Shown here piece by piece: positions 10,527-21,959 of a stretch of DNA of 64,000 bases (the first letter of the stretch is position 1; the number at the start of each line of letters is the position of its first letter). Below the pieces are notes generated by a model. That model saw nothing but the letters and a program-made list of their open reading frames with translations. It was not told the origin of the DNA and made no database searches. A program made the translations under genes and the position numbers. The DNA comes from Staphylococcus aureus (GTDB lineage: Bacteria; Bacillota; Bacilli; Staphylococcales; Staphylococcaceae): positions 62,001-126,000 of the forward strand of contig NZ_CP011526.1 of the NCBI RefSeq assembly GCF_001027105.1, read 5' to 3'.

Positions 10527-10626
10527 AGATGATTCTTATCATTTCAAATAAGAATGTGTTAATCAACGTATATAAGTTAAAATTGGTTTGGATAAAATGA
10601 TATCTATCGTTGTGTATTGTTTGTTT

Positions 10627-12177
10627 TTATAGTTCGCGACGACGTCCAGCTAATAACGCTGCACCTAAGGCTAATGATAATCCACCAAATACAGTTGTAC
10701 CGATGAATGGATTTTCTTCACCAGTTTCTGGTAATGCTTGAGCTTTGTTAGCATCTGCATGGTTTGCTGGTTGCTTCTTATCAACAACAAGTTCTTGACC
10801 AGGTTTGATCATGTTTTTATCAGCTAATTTGTTATCTGCAGCAATTTTGTCAGCAGTAGTGCCGTTTGCTTTTGCAATGTCATTTACTGTATCACCAGGT
10901 TTAACGACATGTACTCCGTTACCATCTTCTTTACCAGGTTTGTTGCCATCTTCTTTGCCAGGCTTGTTGCCGTCTTCTTTACCAGGTTTTTTGTTGTCTT
11001 CTTTACCAGGCTTGTTGCCATCTTCTTTACCAGGTTTTTTGTTGTCTTCTTTACCAGGCTTGTTATTGTCTTCTTTGCCAGGCTTGTTGTTGTCTTCTTT
11101 ACCAGGCTTGTTGTTGTCTTCTTTACCAGGCTTGTTGTTGTCTTCTTTGCCAGGCTTGTTATTGTCTTCTTTGCCAGGCTTGTTATTGTCTTCCTCTTTT
11201 GGTGCTTGAGCATCGTTTAGCTTTTTAGCTTCTGCTAAAATTTCTTTGCTCACTGAAGGATCGTCTTTAAGGCTTTGGATGAAGCCGTTACGTTGTTCTT
11301 CAGTTAAGTTAGGTAAATGTAAAATTTCATAGAAAGCATTTTGTTGTTCTTTGTTGAATTTGTTGTCAGCTTTTGGTGCTTGAGCATCATTTAGCTTTTT
11401 AGCTTCTGCTAAAAGGTTAGCGCTTTGGCTTGGGTCATCTTTTAGGCTTTGGATGAAACCATTGCGTTGTTCTTCGTTTAAGTTAGGTAAATGTAAGATT
11501 TCATAGAAAGCATTTTGTTGTTCTTTGTTGAATTTGTTATCCGCTTTCGGTGCTTGAGATTCATTTAACTTTTTAGCTTCTGACAATAGGTTAGCACTTT
11601 GGCTTGGGTCATCTTTTAAGCTTTGGATGAAACCATTGCGTTGTTCTTCGTTTAAGTTAGGCATATTCAAGATTTCATAGAAAGCATTTTGTTGTTCTTT
11701 GTTGAAATTGTTATCAGCTTTCGGTGCTTGAGATTCGTTTAATTTTTTAGCTTCACCTAAAACGTTAGTGCTTTGGCTTGGGTCGTCTTTAAGACTTTGA
11801 ATGAAGCCGTTACGTTGCGCTTCGTTTAAGTTAGGCATGTTCAAGATTTCATAGAAGGCGCTTTGTTGATCTTTGTTGAAGTTATTTTGTTGCGCATCAG
11901 CTTTTGGAGCTTGAGAGTCATTAAGTTTTTGAGCTTCACCTAAAACGTTAGCACTTTGGCTTGGATCATCTTTAAGGCTTTGGATAAAACCATTGCGTTG
12001 ATCAGCATTTAAGTTAGGCATATTTAAGACTTGATAAAAAGCATTTTGTTGAGCTTCATCGTGTTGCGCAGCATTTGCAGCAGGTGTTACGCCACCAGAT
12101 ATAAGTAATGTACCTAAAGTTACAGATGCAATACCTACACCTAGTTTACGAATTGAATAAATGTTTTTCTTTTTCAA
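10627..12177 (-). CDS. spa: Immunoglobulin G-binding protein A, five-domain, LPETG-anchored
   Basis: Cell-wall surface protein that binds IgG Fc and VH3 Fab, blocking opsonisation and acting as a B-cell superantigen. The start is TTG at 12177 behind AGGGGG, giving 516 residues. Signal peptide 1-36 carries the YSIRK-type motif ([12 protein letters not shown]), which directs septal secretion. Five three-helix domains follow: E 37-92, D 93-153, A 154-211, B 212-269 and C 270-327. Region Xr (328-415) has eleven eight-residue units of the K-E-D-N-N-K-P-G type, then a LysM domain. The sortase signal LPETG is at 482-486, then a hydrophobic helix and RRREL. The GGGGGU leader is the known site of RNAIII antisense pairing. 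No truncation is seen. Confidence 0.98.
   Translation of the reverse strand: MKKKNIYSIRKLGVGIASVTLGTLLISGGVTPAANAAQHDEAQQNAFYQVLNMPNLNADQRNGFIQSLKDDPSQSANVLGEAQKLNDSQAPKADAQQNNFNKDQQSAFYEILNMPNLNEAQRNGFIQSLKDDPSQSTNVLGEAKKLNESQAPKADNNFNKEQQNAFYEILNMPNLNEEQRNGFIQSLKDDPSQSANLLSEAKKLNESQAPKADNKFNKEQQNAFYEILHLPNLNEEQRNGFIQSLKDDPSQSANLLAEAKKLNDAQAPKADNKFNKEQQNAFYEILHLPNLTEEQRNGFIQSLKDDPSVSKEILAEAKKLNDAQAPKEEDNNKPGKEDNNKPGKEDNNKPGKEDNNKPGKEDNNKPGKEDNNKPGKEDNKKPGKEDGNKPGKEDNKKPGKEDGNKPGKEDGNKPGKEDGNGVHVVKPGDTVNDIAKANGTTADKIAADNKLADKNMIKPGQELVVDKKQPANHADANKAQALPETGEENPFIGTTVFGGLSLALGAALLAGRRREL
10934..11197 (-). repeat. spa Xr region: eleven 24-bp tandem repeats
   Basis: Eleven complete 24-base units encode E/K-E-D-x-x-K-P-G. 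In coding order the variable dipeptides are NN six times, then NK-type, GN, NK-type, GN, GN. A partial unit KEDGN leads into the LysM domain. This is the array used for spa typing; I do not assign a type because the repeat code table cannot be consulted. Confidence 0.9.
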
Positions 12178-12208
12178 ATTAATACCCCCTGTATGTATTT
12201 GTAAAGTC

Positions 12209-12237
12209 ATCATAATATAACGAATTATGTATTGCAA
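12209..12237 (-). promoter_or_regulatory. Putative spa promoter
   Basis: On the minus strand TTGCAA (12237-12232) is separated by 17 bases from TATGAT (12214-12209). A start about seven bases further on would give a leader of roughly 25 bases ending in the AGGGGG ribosome site. Confidence 0.6.
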
Positions 12238-12460
12238 TACTAAAATCTATATTTATAATTAAATTTAAAGGTAAGTTTTACAACTTATAAAATAAATATT
12301 TTGCTGAAAGATTTATTCAGGAAGTAAAAGGCTTAAAACCGCAAAATCACGCTATTTCGATTAATAAAAACAGATAAAATATAGAGATATTTTTTATAAT
12401 GAAAGCGGTTTAATACATATGAGTTAAAAAATATTTTTAAGAATAAAGTGGGGCTTTGAA

Positions 12461-12540
12461 TGTGCTGAGGTTTAATTTCGGAAATGGTTTTAAGTGATAT
12501 AGAAAATAGAAAGTTGTTCATTATGTGCTGAGGTTTTATT
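12461..12540. repeat. Direct repeat pair in the spa-sarS interval
   Basis: TGTGCTGAGGTTTAATT (12461-12477) recurs as TGTGCTGAGGTTTTATT (12524-12540), a 17-base match with one difference and 63-base spacing. It lies between the sarS stop and the spa promoter, where regulators of spa could bind. Confidence 0.55.
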
Positions 12541-12553
12541 AAAAAATAGAAAA

Positions 12554-12586
12554 CACAAGTGCACTTTAGAATACAGCACACTTGCG
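12554..12586 (-). terminator. Possible sarS terminator hairpin
   Basis: CAAGTG (12556-12561) and CACTTG (12579-12584) can pair. On the minus strand a TTTTC...TTTTTT tract follows within 15 bases. The stem is short, so read-through toward spa is possible. Confidence 0.45.
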
Positions 12587-12597
12587 TAATAGAGATA

Positions 12598-13350
12598 TTA
12601 TTCAAAAACAAGATGTAAATGATCTTTATCTGCTAATAATTGATTCACTTGAGCTAATAATTGTTCAGCATGGTCTTGCTGCGCGTCATCCATATGAATT
12701 AAAATTTTTCTTTCATCTTCAGTTGAGCGTTCTTTTATTAGATAGCCTTGCTTTTTTAAATTATTGAGAGCTCTAACAGTTTGAGGGTATTTATGGTGGA
12801 TTGTTTCAATTAAATCTTTAAGAAGAACGATGTTTTTATTTTGAGAAGTGATAATAGCTAGAATTGTGAATTCTACAAAACTTAATGTTAGATGTTTTTT
12901 GATAATATTCTTGAAATACATTGTATACATCATCAAGTTTAGAAATTCTTTACTATCTTTTGGTATCATCTGTGATTCACTTTGATCTGCAAGGTTAAAT
13001 TGTTTAATGATTTGATCAAACAATGTAACACGTTCTGCAATTTTCTCTCGTTGTTCTTCAGATATTGAAATGTAAGTATTACGCTCATCAATTTTACTTC
13101 GAACTTTACTAATATATGAATGTTTCACAAGTACTTTTATATGCTGTACTAAATCCGATTGTTTATAACATAAATCTGAAACAATCTTCTTAAATGGAAG
13201 TGTGTTTTCTTGCTGATGAAATAAATAAGTCAGTAATATAAATTCTTTTATAGTCATATCGACTTCAGGCTTGACTTTTTTCTTAAAACGAAACATATAT
13301 GCTTCAATGATTATAAAATCTCTAATTTTGTCATGGTTATTATATTTCAT
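12598..13350 (-). CDS. sarS: SarA-family regulator SarS (SarH1), two-domain
   Basis: DNA-binding activator of spa in the SarA/agr virulence network, 250 residues. Two tandem winged-helix domains are visible, each ending in the family's wing with Asp-Glu-Arg: one around [13 protein letters not shown] and one around [13 protein letters not shown]. The ATG at 13350 is chosen because it follows AAGGAG by a normal spacing; the longer frame from 13374 starts before that site. It is immediately upstream of its main target spa, on the same strand, separated by an AT-rich interval with a direct repeat. Confidence 0.95.
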
Positions 13351-13718
13351 TGTTTTATCTCCTTGTATATGCACTTTATTTTAATATAACACAATATAAT
13401 AAGAAAAATAATCCATAATTTACAATTAAAAATAATATGATATTTTTATTAAAATTTGTGTTTTTGAATAAATGACATTATCAAACACTATATTTAAATA
13501 AGAAATAGTTATCGATATTTGAAAAATCGAAGAATATTGATTGATATTATAGAATATGAGTCGGTGTTATTTGTATATAAAGTATTAATATGTAATTAAG
13601 AAAGTCGACGCTTGTTAACAATAACAACAACTATATGTATAAAAAAACCTCGCAACGGTTAGTTAACTGAATCATTTAGCTAACTTCGTTGTGAGGTCAT
13701 TTTGTTTTAATAATATCG
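13351..13718. other. Intergenic region: sarS leader and sirC terminator
   Basis: Very AT-rich upstream region of sarS (13351-13640), where several global regulators are known to act, followed by the sirC terminator. No ORF is supported. Confidence 0.6.
13641..13700 (-). terminator. Rho-independent terminator of sirABC
   Basis: ACCTCGCAACG (13647-13657) pairs with CGTTGTGAGGT (13687-13697) with one G-T pair. An inner pairing GTTAGTTAA/TTAGCTAAC extends the stem, and a T run follows on the minus strand. Confidence 0.85.
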
Positions 13719-14717
13719 TTATAACTTTTTCACGGTTAATAATAAGTATATGAAGAATGGGGCACCAAAAGCAGCAATAAATACACCTGCTGGCACTTCT
13801 TTAGGCAAGAATAAGGTACGCCCAATTAAGTCTGCAATAACAATTGATATGGCACCAATCATTGCTGACATTAGTAACTTTTTAGCATAACTTCCGCGAA
13901 CGATTGTTTTCGCGATATGTGGTGCGATTAAACCGACAAACCCAATGTTACCTACTAAACTGATTGCCATAGATACGAGTATAGTAGAAGTGATTAATTG
14001 GATTAGTTTCATACGTTGTACATGTAAGCCTAAGCCAATCGCTACAGGGTCATCAAGTATAGATATTTTCATTTTTGGTATAACAAGAAATAACAACGGC
14101 ACAACAGCTAAAATAACCATACCCAAAATGATTGTATCTTTAAACGTAGCACCGTAAAGACTTCCGACTAGCCATGTATAAGCTTTGGCAGCAGATAATT
14201 GCTTCGTTGTAATGAGTAATCCTTGGACAAGCGCAATAAACAACGTTTGCATCGAAATACCGATGATTATGAGTGTTGTCGGGCGTATTTGTCCTTTCGT
14301 TTGAAACACTAATAGTATCATCATTGCAACTGCGCCACCTAATACTGCAAATAGTGGAAGTAAATGTATTGTTAAATGGCTGAAAAATGCAATAAAGACA
14401 ACAGCACTTAAGCTAGCACCACCTGTGATACCGATAATATCAGGTGAGGCAATTGGATTTTTTAATACATTTTGCAACATTAAACCACTCATTCCTAGTG
14501 CGGCACCTGCTAAAATCGCAAGTGTAATGCGAGGTAAGCGTAATACTTCTAAAGTGAATTGATCCATACTGTCATTTGGATTTATAAAGTACATCAGTAC
14601 GCGTTGTAATGGTATAAAGCTTGAACCAATCATCATACTTACCACTGAAACGATGGCTAAAAAGATTAACGCGAAGATGAGATGGTAATTGTCTTTTTTA
14701 TTAATCTTTTCGGTCAT
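13719..14717 (-). CDS. sirC: Staphyloferrin B ABC importer permease SirC
   Basis: FecCD/BtuC-type permease, 332 residues with about ten helices, forming the membrane channel of the Fe-staphyloferrin B importer together with SirB. Typical motifs include LPRITLAILAGAALGMSGLMLQ near the N-terminus and GNIGFVGLIAPHIAK in the cytoplasmic coupling loop. Its start overlaps the sirB stop by four bases (ATGA), showing translational coupling. It is the last gene of sirABC. No ATPase gene is adjacent; the shared FhuC ATPase encoded elsewhere is known to serve this importer. Confidence 0.95.
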   Translation of the reverse strand: MTEKINKKDNYHLIFALIFLAIVSVVSMMIGSSFIPLQRVLMYFINPNDSMDQFTLEVLRLPRITLAILAGAALGMSGLMLQNVLKNPIASPDIIGITGGASLSAVVFIAFFSHLTIHLLPLFAVLGGAVAMMILLVFQTKGQIRPTTLIIIGISMQTLFIALVQGLLITTKQLSAAKAYTWLVGSLYGATFKDTIILGMVILAVVPLLFLVIPKMKISILDDPVAIGLGLHVQRMKLIQLITSTILVSMAISLVGNIGFVGLIAPHIAKTIVRGSYAKKLLMSAMIGAISIVIADLIGRTLFLPKEVPAGVFIAAFGAPFFIYLLLTVKKL

Positions 14718-15709
14718 AAGCGTTGACGTCCTTTCTTCATAATATAGATTAAGACAATAGCGCCAATGACAGCGGTAACGACACCGATAGGCAACTCTAG
14801 TGGCTTAATTATTATACGAGCAACAATGTCTGAAATGATCATTAGGATTGCTCCAGCTAATGCAGTAAAAGGAATTAAATACTTATAGTTTGGTGGTAAT
14901 AATCGTTTGCTAATATTCGGTACGATAAGACCCACAAAGACGATTGATCCAGCTACGGCTACCGAAATACCGGCTAACATACTGATGAGCATAATAATCA
15001 TCCATTTGATTAATTTTATGTTTTGACCGAGGCCGGTTGCAATGTCGTCACTTGTCATCAAGATGTTGATGTGTGCAGCCATGCTAAATGCAATTAAAAT
15101 AAGTATCAATACAAGCGGAATAATCCATGGGATATCCCAAATATTACGTAATGAAACGGAGCCACTTAACCAAAATAATAGGCCTTGTAAGTCTGTTTCG
15201 TTCATAATAAGTATGCCTTGAGTAAAGGCTGTAAATAGCATCGCAATCGCAGCACCTGCCAAAATGACACGGTGAGGTGAGAATAGTGTTTGTCTAAACA
15301 TACCTAGTGCAACAACTAATACAGTAACAACAATAGCCCCCAAAAATGCAATAACTACAATCATTTTAAAAGATTGAATTTGGATAAATGTAATACTAAA
15401 AATGACAAAAAATACTGCGCCTGCATTGACACCGAAAAGCCCTGGTGAGGCTATTGGGTTTCGTGTAAGTGCTTGCATCAACAAACCTGAGACAGCAAGG
15501 GCAGCACCAGTCAATAACGCAATGATTGTTCTCGACGCCCGTGCACCAGTGACAACATCATGTAAATCGTTTTCACTATCAAAGTTGAATAACGCCTGTA
15601 TCACCGTACCTGGTGACACAAGCGTATTTCCAATCATTAAACTTAAGATAGCTACTATTGCAAGACATAAACCAGCAATAACGATTTGGTATTTTGGTTT
15701 AAGTAGCAT
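14714..15709 (-). CDS. sirB: Staphyloferrin B ABC importer permease SirB
   Basis: FecCD-family permease, 331 residues, partner of SirC. It carries the same family features: ASRTIIALLTGAALAVSGLLMQ and AGSIVFVGLIVPNISKR, the latter being the ATPase-coupling loop region. It lies 15 bases after the sirA stop and overlaps sirC by four bases, so sirA-sirB-sirC read as one transcript controlled from the Fur-boxed promoter upstream of sirA. Confidence 0.95.
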   Translation of the reverse strand: MLLKPKYQIVIAGLCLAIVAILSLMIGNTLVSPGTVIQALFNFDSENDLHDVVTGARASRTIIALLTGAALAVSGLLMQALTRNPIASPGLFGVNAGAVFFVIFSITFIQIQSFKMIVVIAFLGAIVVTVLVVALGMFRQTLFSPHRVILAGAAIAMLFTAFTQGILIMNETDLQGLLFWLSGSVSLRNIWDIPWIIPLVLILILIAFSMAAHINILMTSDDIATGLGQNIKLIKWMIIMLISMLAGISVAVAGSIVFVGLIVPNISKRLLPPNYKYLIPFTALAGAILMIISDIVARIIIKPLELPIGVVTAVIGAIVLIYIMKKGRQRL

Positions 15710-15724
15710 CGTAAAACTCCTTAA

Positions 15725-16717
15725 TTATTTTGATTGTTTTTCAATATTTAACTTTTCATATAAATCGTCAATAAGTTTTAATGAAGATTTATATCCGCCA
15801 GCTAAGTTCCAAGTGATTTCATCTAAATCATCAGATACTTGGTTGTTTTTAACTGCGTCTAAATTTTTCCACTCTTTACTTGAAGTCCATTCGCTTTCAG
15901 TCTTTTTAACTAATGCAGCATCTTTCGCATTTGGATCTGATTTTACTACAAAAATATGATCAGCGTTCATTAATGGAATGCTTTCTTTAGATGTAAGTTG
16001 GATAATATCTTTACCATTATCAACTTGTTTTTGTAAGTCTTTATTACGTTTGAATCCTAAATCATTTAAGATTTCACCAGCATATCCACCAGCATAAATT
16101 CTTGTATGATCAGCACGGAAGTTAACAACTGAAGCTTTCAATGGCCATGCATCTTTATACTTTGCTTTTGCATCTTTTTGGAATGCAGCTACTTTATCAT
16201 CGTACTTTTTAAGTAAATCTTCAGCTTCTTTTTCTTTCCCTAAAGCTTTCCCCATTAACTTAGTTGTATCTTTGAATTTGAAAACTGTATCAGTAGAAAC
16301 TGTTGGTGCGATTTTAGATAATTGATCGTAAACTTTTTCATTTCTAACTTTTGACGCGACAATTAAGTCCGGTTTTAATTTAGAGATTTCCTCTAAGTTA
16401 GGTGCAGGTTCTTGACCTACAATCTTAGTATCTTTTAAATCATTTTTTATGTATTCGAATTTCGGTTTTTGTGTCCATGATTCTACAGCACCTACAGGTT
16501 TAACACCTAAAGATACAGCGACGTCAGTGGCACCTTGATATAGCGTAACAACACGCTTTGGTTTCCCTTTAATTTCAGTTGTACCCATTGCATGTTTAAT
16601 TGAAGTTGTTTCCTTATCTTTGTTATCAGATGATTGTTTATTTGAATTCCCACTACATCCTGCTAAAACAAGTAGGAAAGCAAGCGTAACAACAAGCATT
16701 TTAATTACTTTATTCAT
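15725..16717 (-). CDS. sirA: Staphyloferrin B receptor lipoprotein SirA
   Basis: Membrane-anchored substrate-binding protein that captures ferric staphyloferrin B and delivers it to SirBC. It has 330 residues, with a lipoprotein signal peptide ending in LAG-Cys21, then a polar linker and a helical-backbone (class III) binding fold beginning about residue 40 (IKHAMGTTEIKGKPKRVVTL). ATG 16717 lies behind AAGGAGGCTA. A Fur box stands 29 bases upstream. It is divergent from sbnA, which begins the pathway for the same siderophore. Confidence 0.96.
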   Translation of the reverse strand: MNKVIKMLVVTLAFLLVLAGCSGNSNKQSSDNKDKETTSIKHAMGTTEIKGKPKRVVTLYQGATDVAVSLGVKPVGAVESWTQKPKFEYIKNDLKDTKIVGQEPAPNLEEISKLKPDLIVASKVRNEKVYDQLSKIAPTVSTDTVFKFKDTTKLMGKALGKEKEAEDLLKKYDDKVAAFQKDAKAKYKDAWPLKASVVNFRADHTRIYAGGYAGEILNDLGFKRNKDLQKQVDNGKDIIQLTSKESIPLMNADHIFVVKSDPNAKDAALVKKTESEWTSSKEWKNLDAVKNNQVSDDLDEITWNLAGGYKSSLKLIDDLYEKLNIEKQSK

Positions 16718-16745
16718 TGACTAATTAGCCTCCTTCGTGATGTAT

Positions 16746-16764
16746 GACAATGAGAATCATTATC
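16746..16764. promoter_or_regulatory. Fur box upstream of sirA
   Basis: GACAATGAGAATCATTATC matches the 19-base Fur consensus GATAATGATAATCATTATC at 17 positions. It lies just upstream of sirA, so iron-loaded Fur should repress the sir operon. Confidence 0.9.
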
Positions 16765-16876
16765 ACGATTTAGTATGAATTAAATTTTTTCCTAAGTCAA
16801 TAAAATATTTATGATTTACATGCAACTTATAATTATTTGACATATAAATGCATAAAAAATATAATCCTAATTACTT

Positions 16877-16895
16877 GATAGTGAGAATCATTATC
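16877..16895. promoter_or_regulatory. Fur box upstream of sbnA
   Basis: GATAGTGAGAATCATTATC matches the 19-base Fur consensus at 17 positions and lies 53 bases before the sbnA start. It makes the siderophore synthesis operon iron-repressed together with sir. Confidence 0.9.
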
Positions 16896-16920
16896 AATTA
16901 GGTAACACACAATATTATAG

Positions 16921-18935
<2,015 letters not shown>

Positions 18936-18955
18936 GAATGCGAGGTGTCTGAACA

Positions 18956-20710
18956 TTGCAGAATCATACAGCAGTCAATACAGCACAAGCGATAATATTA
19001 AGAGATTTAGTTGATGCATTATTATTTGAAGATATAGCCGGAATTGTATCGAATAGTGAGATTACTAAAGAAAACGGACAAACGCTTTTGATATACGAAC
19101 GTGAAACACAACAAATAAAGATACCTGTTTATTTTAGTGCTTTAAATATGTTTCGTTACGAAAGTTCACAACCAATTACGATAGAGGGAAGGGTGTCTAA
19201 GCAACCTTTAACGGCAGCTGAATTTTGGCAAACAATTGCTAATATGAATTGTGATCTAAGTCATGAATGGGAAGTGGCTCGCGTTGAAGAAGGACTGACT
19301 ACTGCTGCCACACAGCTTGCTAAACAATTATCAGAATTAGATTTAGCGTCACATCCTTTTGTGATGTCAGAGCAGTTTGCAAGTTTAAAAGATCGTCCAT
19401 TTCATCCATTAGCTAAAGAAAAAAGAGGATTAAGAGAAGCGGATTATCAAGTGTATCAAGCTGAATTAAATCAATCATTTCCTTTAATGGTTGCAGCAGT
19501 TAAAAAGACACATATGATTCATGGCGATACTGCAAATATCGATGAATTAGAAAATTTGACAGTACCTATAAAAGAACAAGCGACAGACATGTTAAATGAT
19601 CAAGGGTTATCAATAGATGACTATGTACTATTTCCGGTACATCCTTGGCAATATCAGCATATTCTGCCGAACGTCTTTGCGAAAGAGATTAGTGAAAAGT
19701 TGGTTGTACTATTACCGTTAAAATTTGGAGATTATCTGTCGTCTTCAAGTATGCGTTCATTAATTGATATTGGCGCACCGTATAACCATGTCAAAGTACC
19801 ATTTGCAATGCAGTCATTAGGCGCATTAAGGCTAACGCCTACGCGTTACATGAAAAACGGAGAACAAGCAGAACAATTATTACGTCAGCTTATAGAAAAA
19901 GATGAAGCACTAGCTAAGTATGTCATGGTTTGTGATGAAACAGCTTGGTGGTCATATATGGGTCAAGATAATGATATTTTCAAAGATCAATTAGGTCATC
20001 TAACTGTTCAGCTAAGAAAGTATCCCGAAGTGCTAGCCAAAAATGATACGCAACAGCTAGTGTCAATGGCAGCACTCGCGGCAAATGATCGCACTTTATA
20101 TCAAATGATTTGTGGAAAAGATAATATTTCTAAAAATGATGTCATGACGTTATTTGAAGATATCGCGCAAGTCTTTTTAAAGGTAACACTATCATTTATG
20201 CAATACGGCGCATTACCAGAGTTGCATGGTCAAAATATATTGTTGTCATTTGAAGATGGACGTGTACAAAAATGCGTGTTACGTGATCATGATACTGTCA
20301 GAATTTATAAACCATGGCTAACAGCACATCAGCTTTCATTGCCGAAGTATGTCGTCAGAGAAGATACACCTAATACGCTAATTAATGAGGATTTGGAAAC
20401 ATTCTTTGCTTATTTTCAAACATTAGCTGTATCGGTAAATCTATATGCCATTATTGATGCAATTCAAGATTTATTTGGTGTAAGTGAGCATGAACTTATG
20501 TCGTTGTTAAAACAAATTTTAAAAAATGAAGTGGCAACTATTTCCTGGGTTACAACTGATCAGCTAGCTGTCAGACACATTTTATTTGATAAACAGACGT
20601 GGCCATTCAAACAAATTTTATTACCATTGCTATATCAACGTGATAGTGGTGGAGGTAGTATGCCTTCAGGTTTAACTACCGTACCAAATCCAATGGTGAC
20701 ATATGATTAA
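18956..20710 (+). CDS. sbnC: Staphyloferrin B synthesis: NIS synthetase SbnC
   Basis: NRPS-independent siderophore synthetase (IucA/IucC family), 584 residues, which condenses a carboxylate with an amine using ATP; in the known pathway it performs the last condensation. Characteristic motifs include HPWQYQH near residue 225, SSSMRSL for ATP binding near 262, and LPELHGQN near 420, which carries a family active-site His. The TTG start lies behind GCGAGGTG. It overlaps sbnD by eight bases. Confidence 0.95.
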   Translation: MQNHTAVNTAQAIILRDLVDALLFEDIAGIVSNSEITKENGQTLLIYERETQQIKIPVYFSALNMFRYESSQPITIEGRVSKQPLTAAEFWQTIANMNCDLSHEWEVARVEEGLTTAATQLAKQLSELDLASHPFVMSEQFASLKDRPFHPLAKEKRGLREADYQVYQAELNQSFPLMVAAVKKTHMIHGDTANIDELENLTVPIKEQATDMLNDQGLSIDDYVLFPVHPWQYQHILPNVFAKEISEKLVVLLPLKFGDYLSSSSMRSLIDIGAPYNHVKVPFAMQSLGALRLTPTRYMKNGEQAEQLLRQLIEKDEALAKYVMVCDETAWWSYMGQDNDIFKDQLGHLTVQLRKYPEVLAKNDTQQLVSMAALAANDRTLYQMICGKDNISKNDVMTLFEDIAQVFLKVTLSFMQYGALPELHGQNILLSFEDGRVQKCVLRDHDTVRIYKPWLTAHQLSLPKYVVREDTPNTLINEDLETFFAYFQTLAVSVNLYAIIDAIQDLFGVSEHELMSLLKQILKNEVATISWVTTDQLAVRHILFDKQTWPFKQILLPLLYQRDSGGGSMPSGLTTVPNPMVTYD

Positions 20711-21959
20711 TCAGTCTATATGGCGCAGTAACTTTCGCATTTTATGGCTCAGTCAGTTTATAGCGATTGCTGGACTGACAGTACTTGTGCCATTATTGCC
20801 AATTTATATGGCATCACTACAAAATCTATCAGTCGTAGAAATACAGTTGTGGAGTGGTATAGCGATTGCTGCTCCAGCTGTAACGACGATGATAGCTTCG
20901 CCGATATGGGGGAAGCTAGGTGATAAGATCAGCCGAAAATGGATGGTGTTAAGAGCGTTACTTGGTTTGGCGGTATGCTTATTTTTAATGGCATTGTGTA
21001 CGACACCATTACAGTTTGTACTTGTGAGGTTATTGCAGGGACTATTTGGTGGTGTTGTTGATGCATCAAGTGCGTTTGCGAGTGCAGAGGCGCCAGCTGA
21101 AGATCGTGGAAAGGTATTAGGAAGACTGCAAAGTTCAGTCAGCGCAGGGTCTCTTGTGGGGCCATTAATTGGCGGTGTTACAGCTTCGATATTAGGTTTT
21201 AGTGCGTTACTGATGAGTATTGCCGTTATTACTTTTATTGTCTGTATTTTCGGTGCATTAAAATTGATTGAAACGACACATATGCCAAAATCACAAACAC
21301 CAAATATTAATAAAGGTATTCGCCGTTCATTTCAATGTCTATTATGCACACAACAAACATGTCGATTTATTATCGTTGGCGTTTTAGCAAACTTTGCTAT
21401 GTATGGCATGCTAACTGCATTATCACCACTTGCTTCATCAGTGAATCATACAGCGATAGATGACCGTAGTGTGATTGGATTTTTACAGTCCGCATTTTGG
21501 ACGGCTTCGATATTAAGCGCGCCTTTATGGGGACGCTTTAATGATAAATCATATGTTAAATCAGTATATATATTTGCCACGATTGCATGTGGTTGTAGTG
21601 CGATACTGCAAGGTTTAGCGACGAATATAGAGTTTTTAATGGCTGCAAGAATACTTCAAGGATTAACATATAGTGCATTGATTCAAAGTGTCATGTTTGT
21701 TGTCGTGAATGCGTGTCATCAACAACTTAAAGGCACATTTGTTGGAACGACGAACAGTATGTTAGTTGTTGGTCAAATTATTGGCAGTCTTAGTGGCGCT
21801 GCCATTACAAGTTATACTACACCAGCTACTACGTTTATCGTTATGGGCGTAGTATTTGCAGTAAGTAGTTTATTTTTAATTTGTTCAACCATCACTAATC
21901 AAATCAACGATCACACATTAATGAAATTATGGGAGTTGAAACAAAAAAGTGCAAAATAA
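20703..21959 (+). CDS. sbnD: Staphyloferrin B exporter SbnD (MFS)
   Basis: Twelve-helix major facilitator transporter, 418 residues, proposed to export the finished siderophore. The MFS loop 2-3 signature GKLGDKISRKWM is near residue 73, and the helix-5 drug-exporter-like motif is seen in SVSAGSLVGPLIGG. It overlaps both neighbours (sbnC by 8, sbnE by 11 bases), fixing it within the operon. Confidence 0.94.
   Translation: MINQSIWRSNFRILWLSQFIAIAGLTVLVPLLPIYMASLQNLSVVEIQLWSGIAIAAPAVTTMIASPIWGKLGDKISRKWMVLRALLGLAVCLFLMALCTTPLQFVLVRLLQGLFGGVVDASSAFASAEAPAEDRGKVLGRLQSSVSAGSLVGPLIGGVTASILGFSALLMSIAVITFIVCIFGALKLIETTHMPKSQTPNINKGIRRSFQCLLCTQQTCRFIIVGVLANFAMYGMLTALSPLASSVNHTAIDDRSVIGFLQSAFWTASILSAPLWGRFNDKSYVKSVYIFATIACGCSAILQGLATNIEFLMAARILQGLTYSALIQSVMFVVVNACHQQLKGTFVGTTNSMLVVGQIIGSLSGAAITSYTTPATTFIVMGVVFAVSSLFLICSTITNQINDHTLMKLWELKQKSAK

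Larger units (their letters stand above)
10299..10626. other. Intergenic region between convergent lctP and spa
   Basis: Holds the lctP terminator (10355-10404) and the spa terminator (10485-10526). No ORF or other structure is supported. Confidence 0.7.

Noticed and set aside
10934..11197. CRISPR-like tandem array
   Set aside because: The repeats are contiguous 24-base coding units without unique spacers; they are the protein A Xr region.
10884..11220. Open frames on both strands across the spa repeat region
   Set aside because: All come from the 24-base periodicity of the Xr repeats; the spa frame explains the sequence fully.
12333..12611. 92-codon minus-strand frame between sarS and spa
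   Set aside because: AT-rich, no ribosome site, composition of random frame; the region is regulatory.
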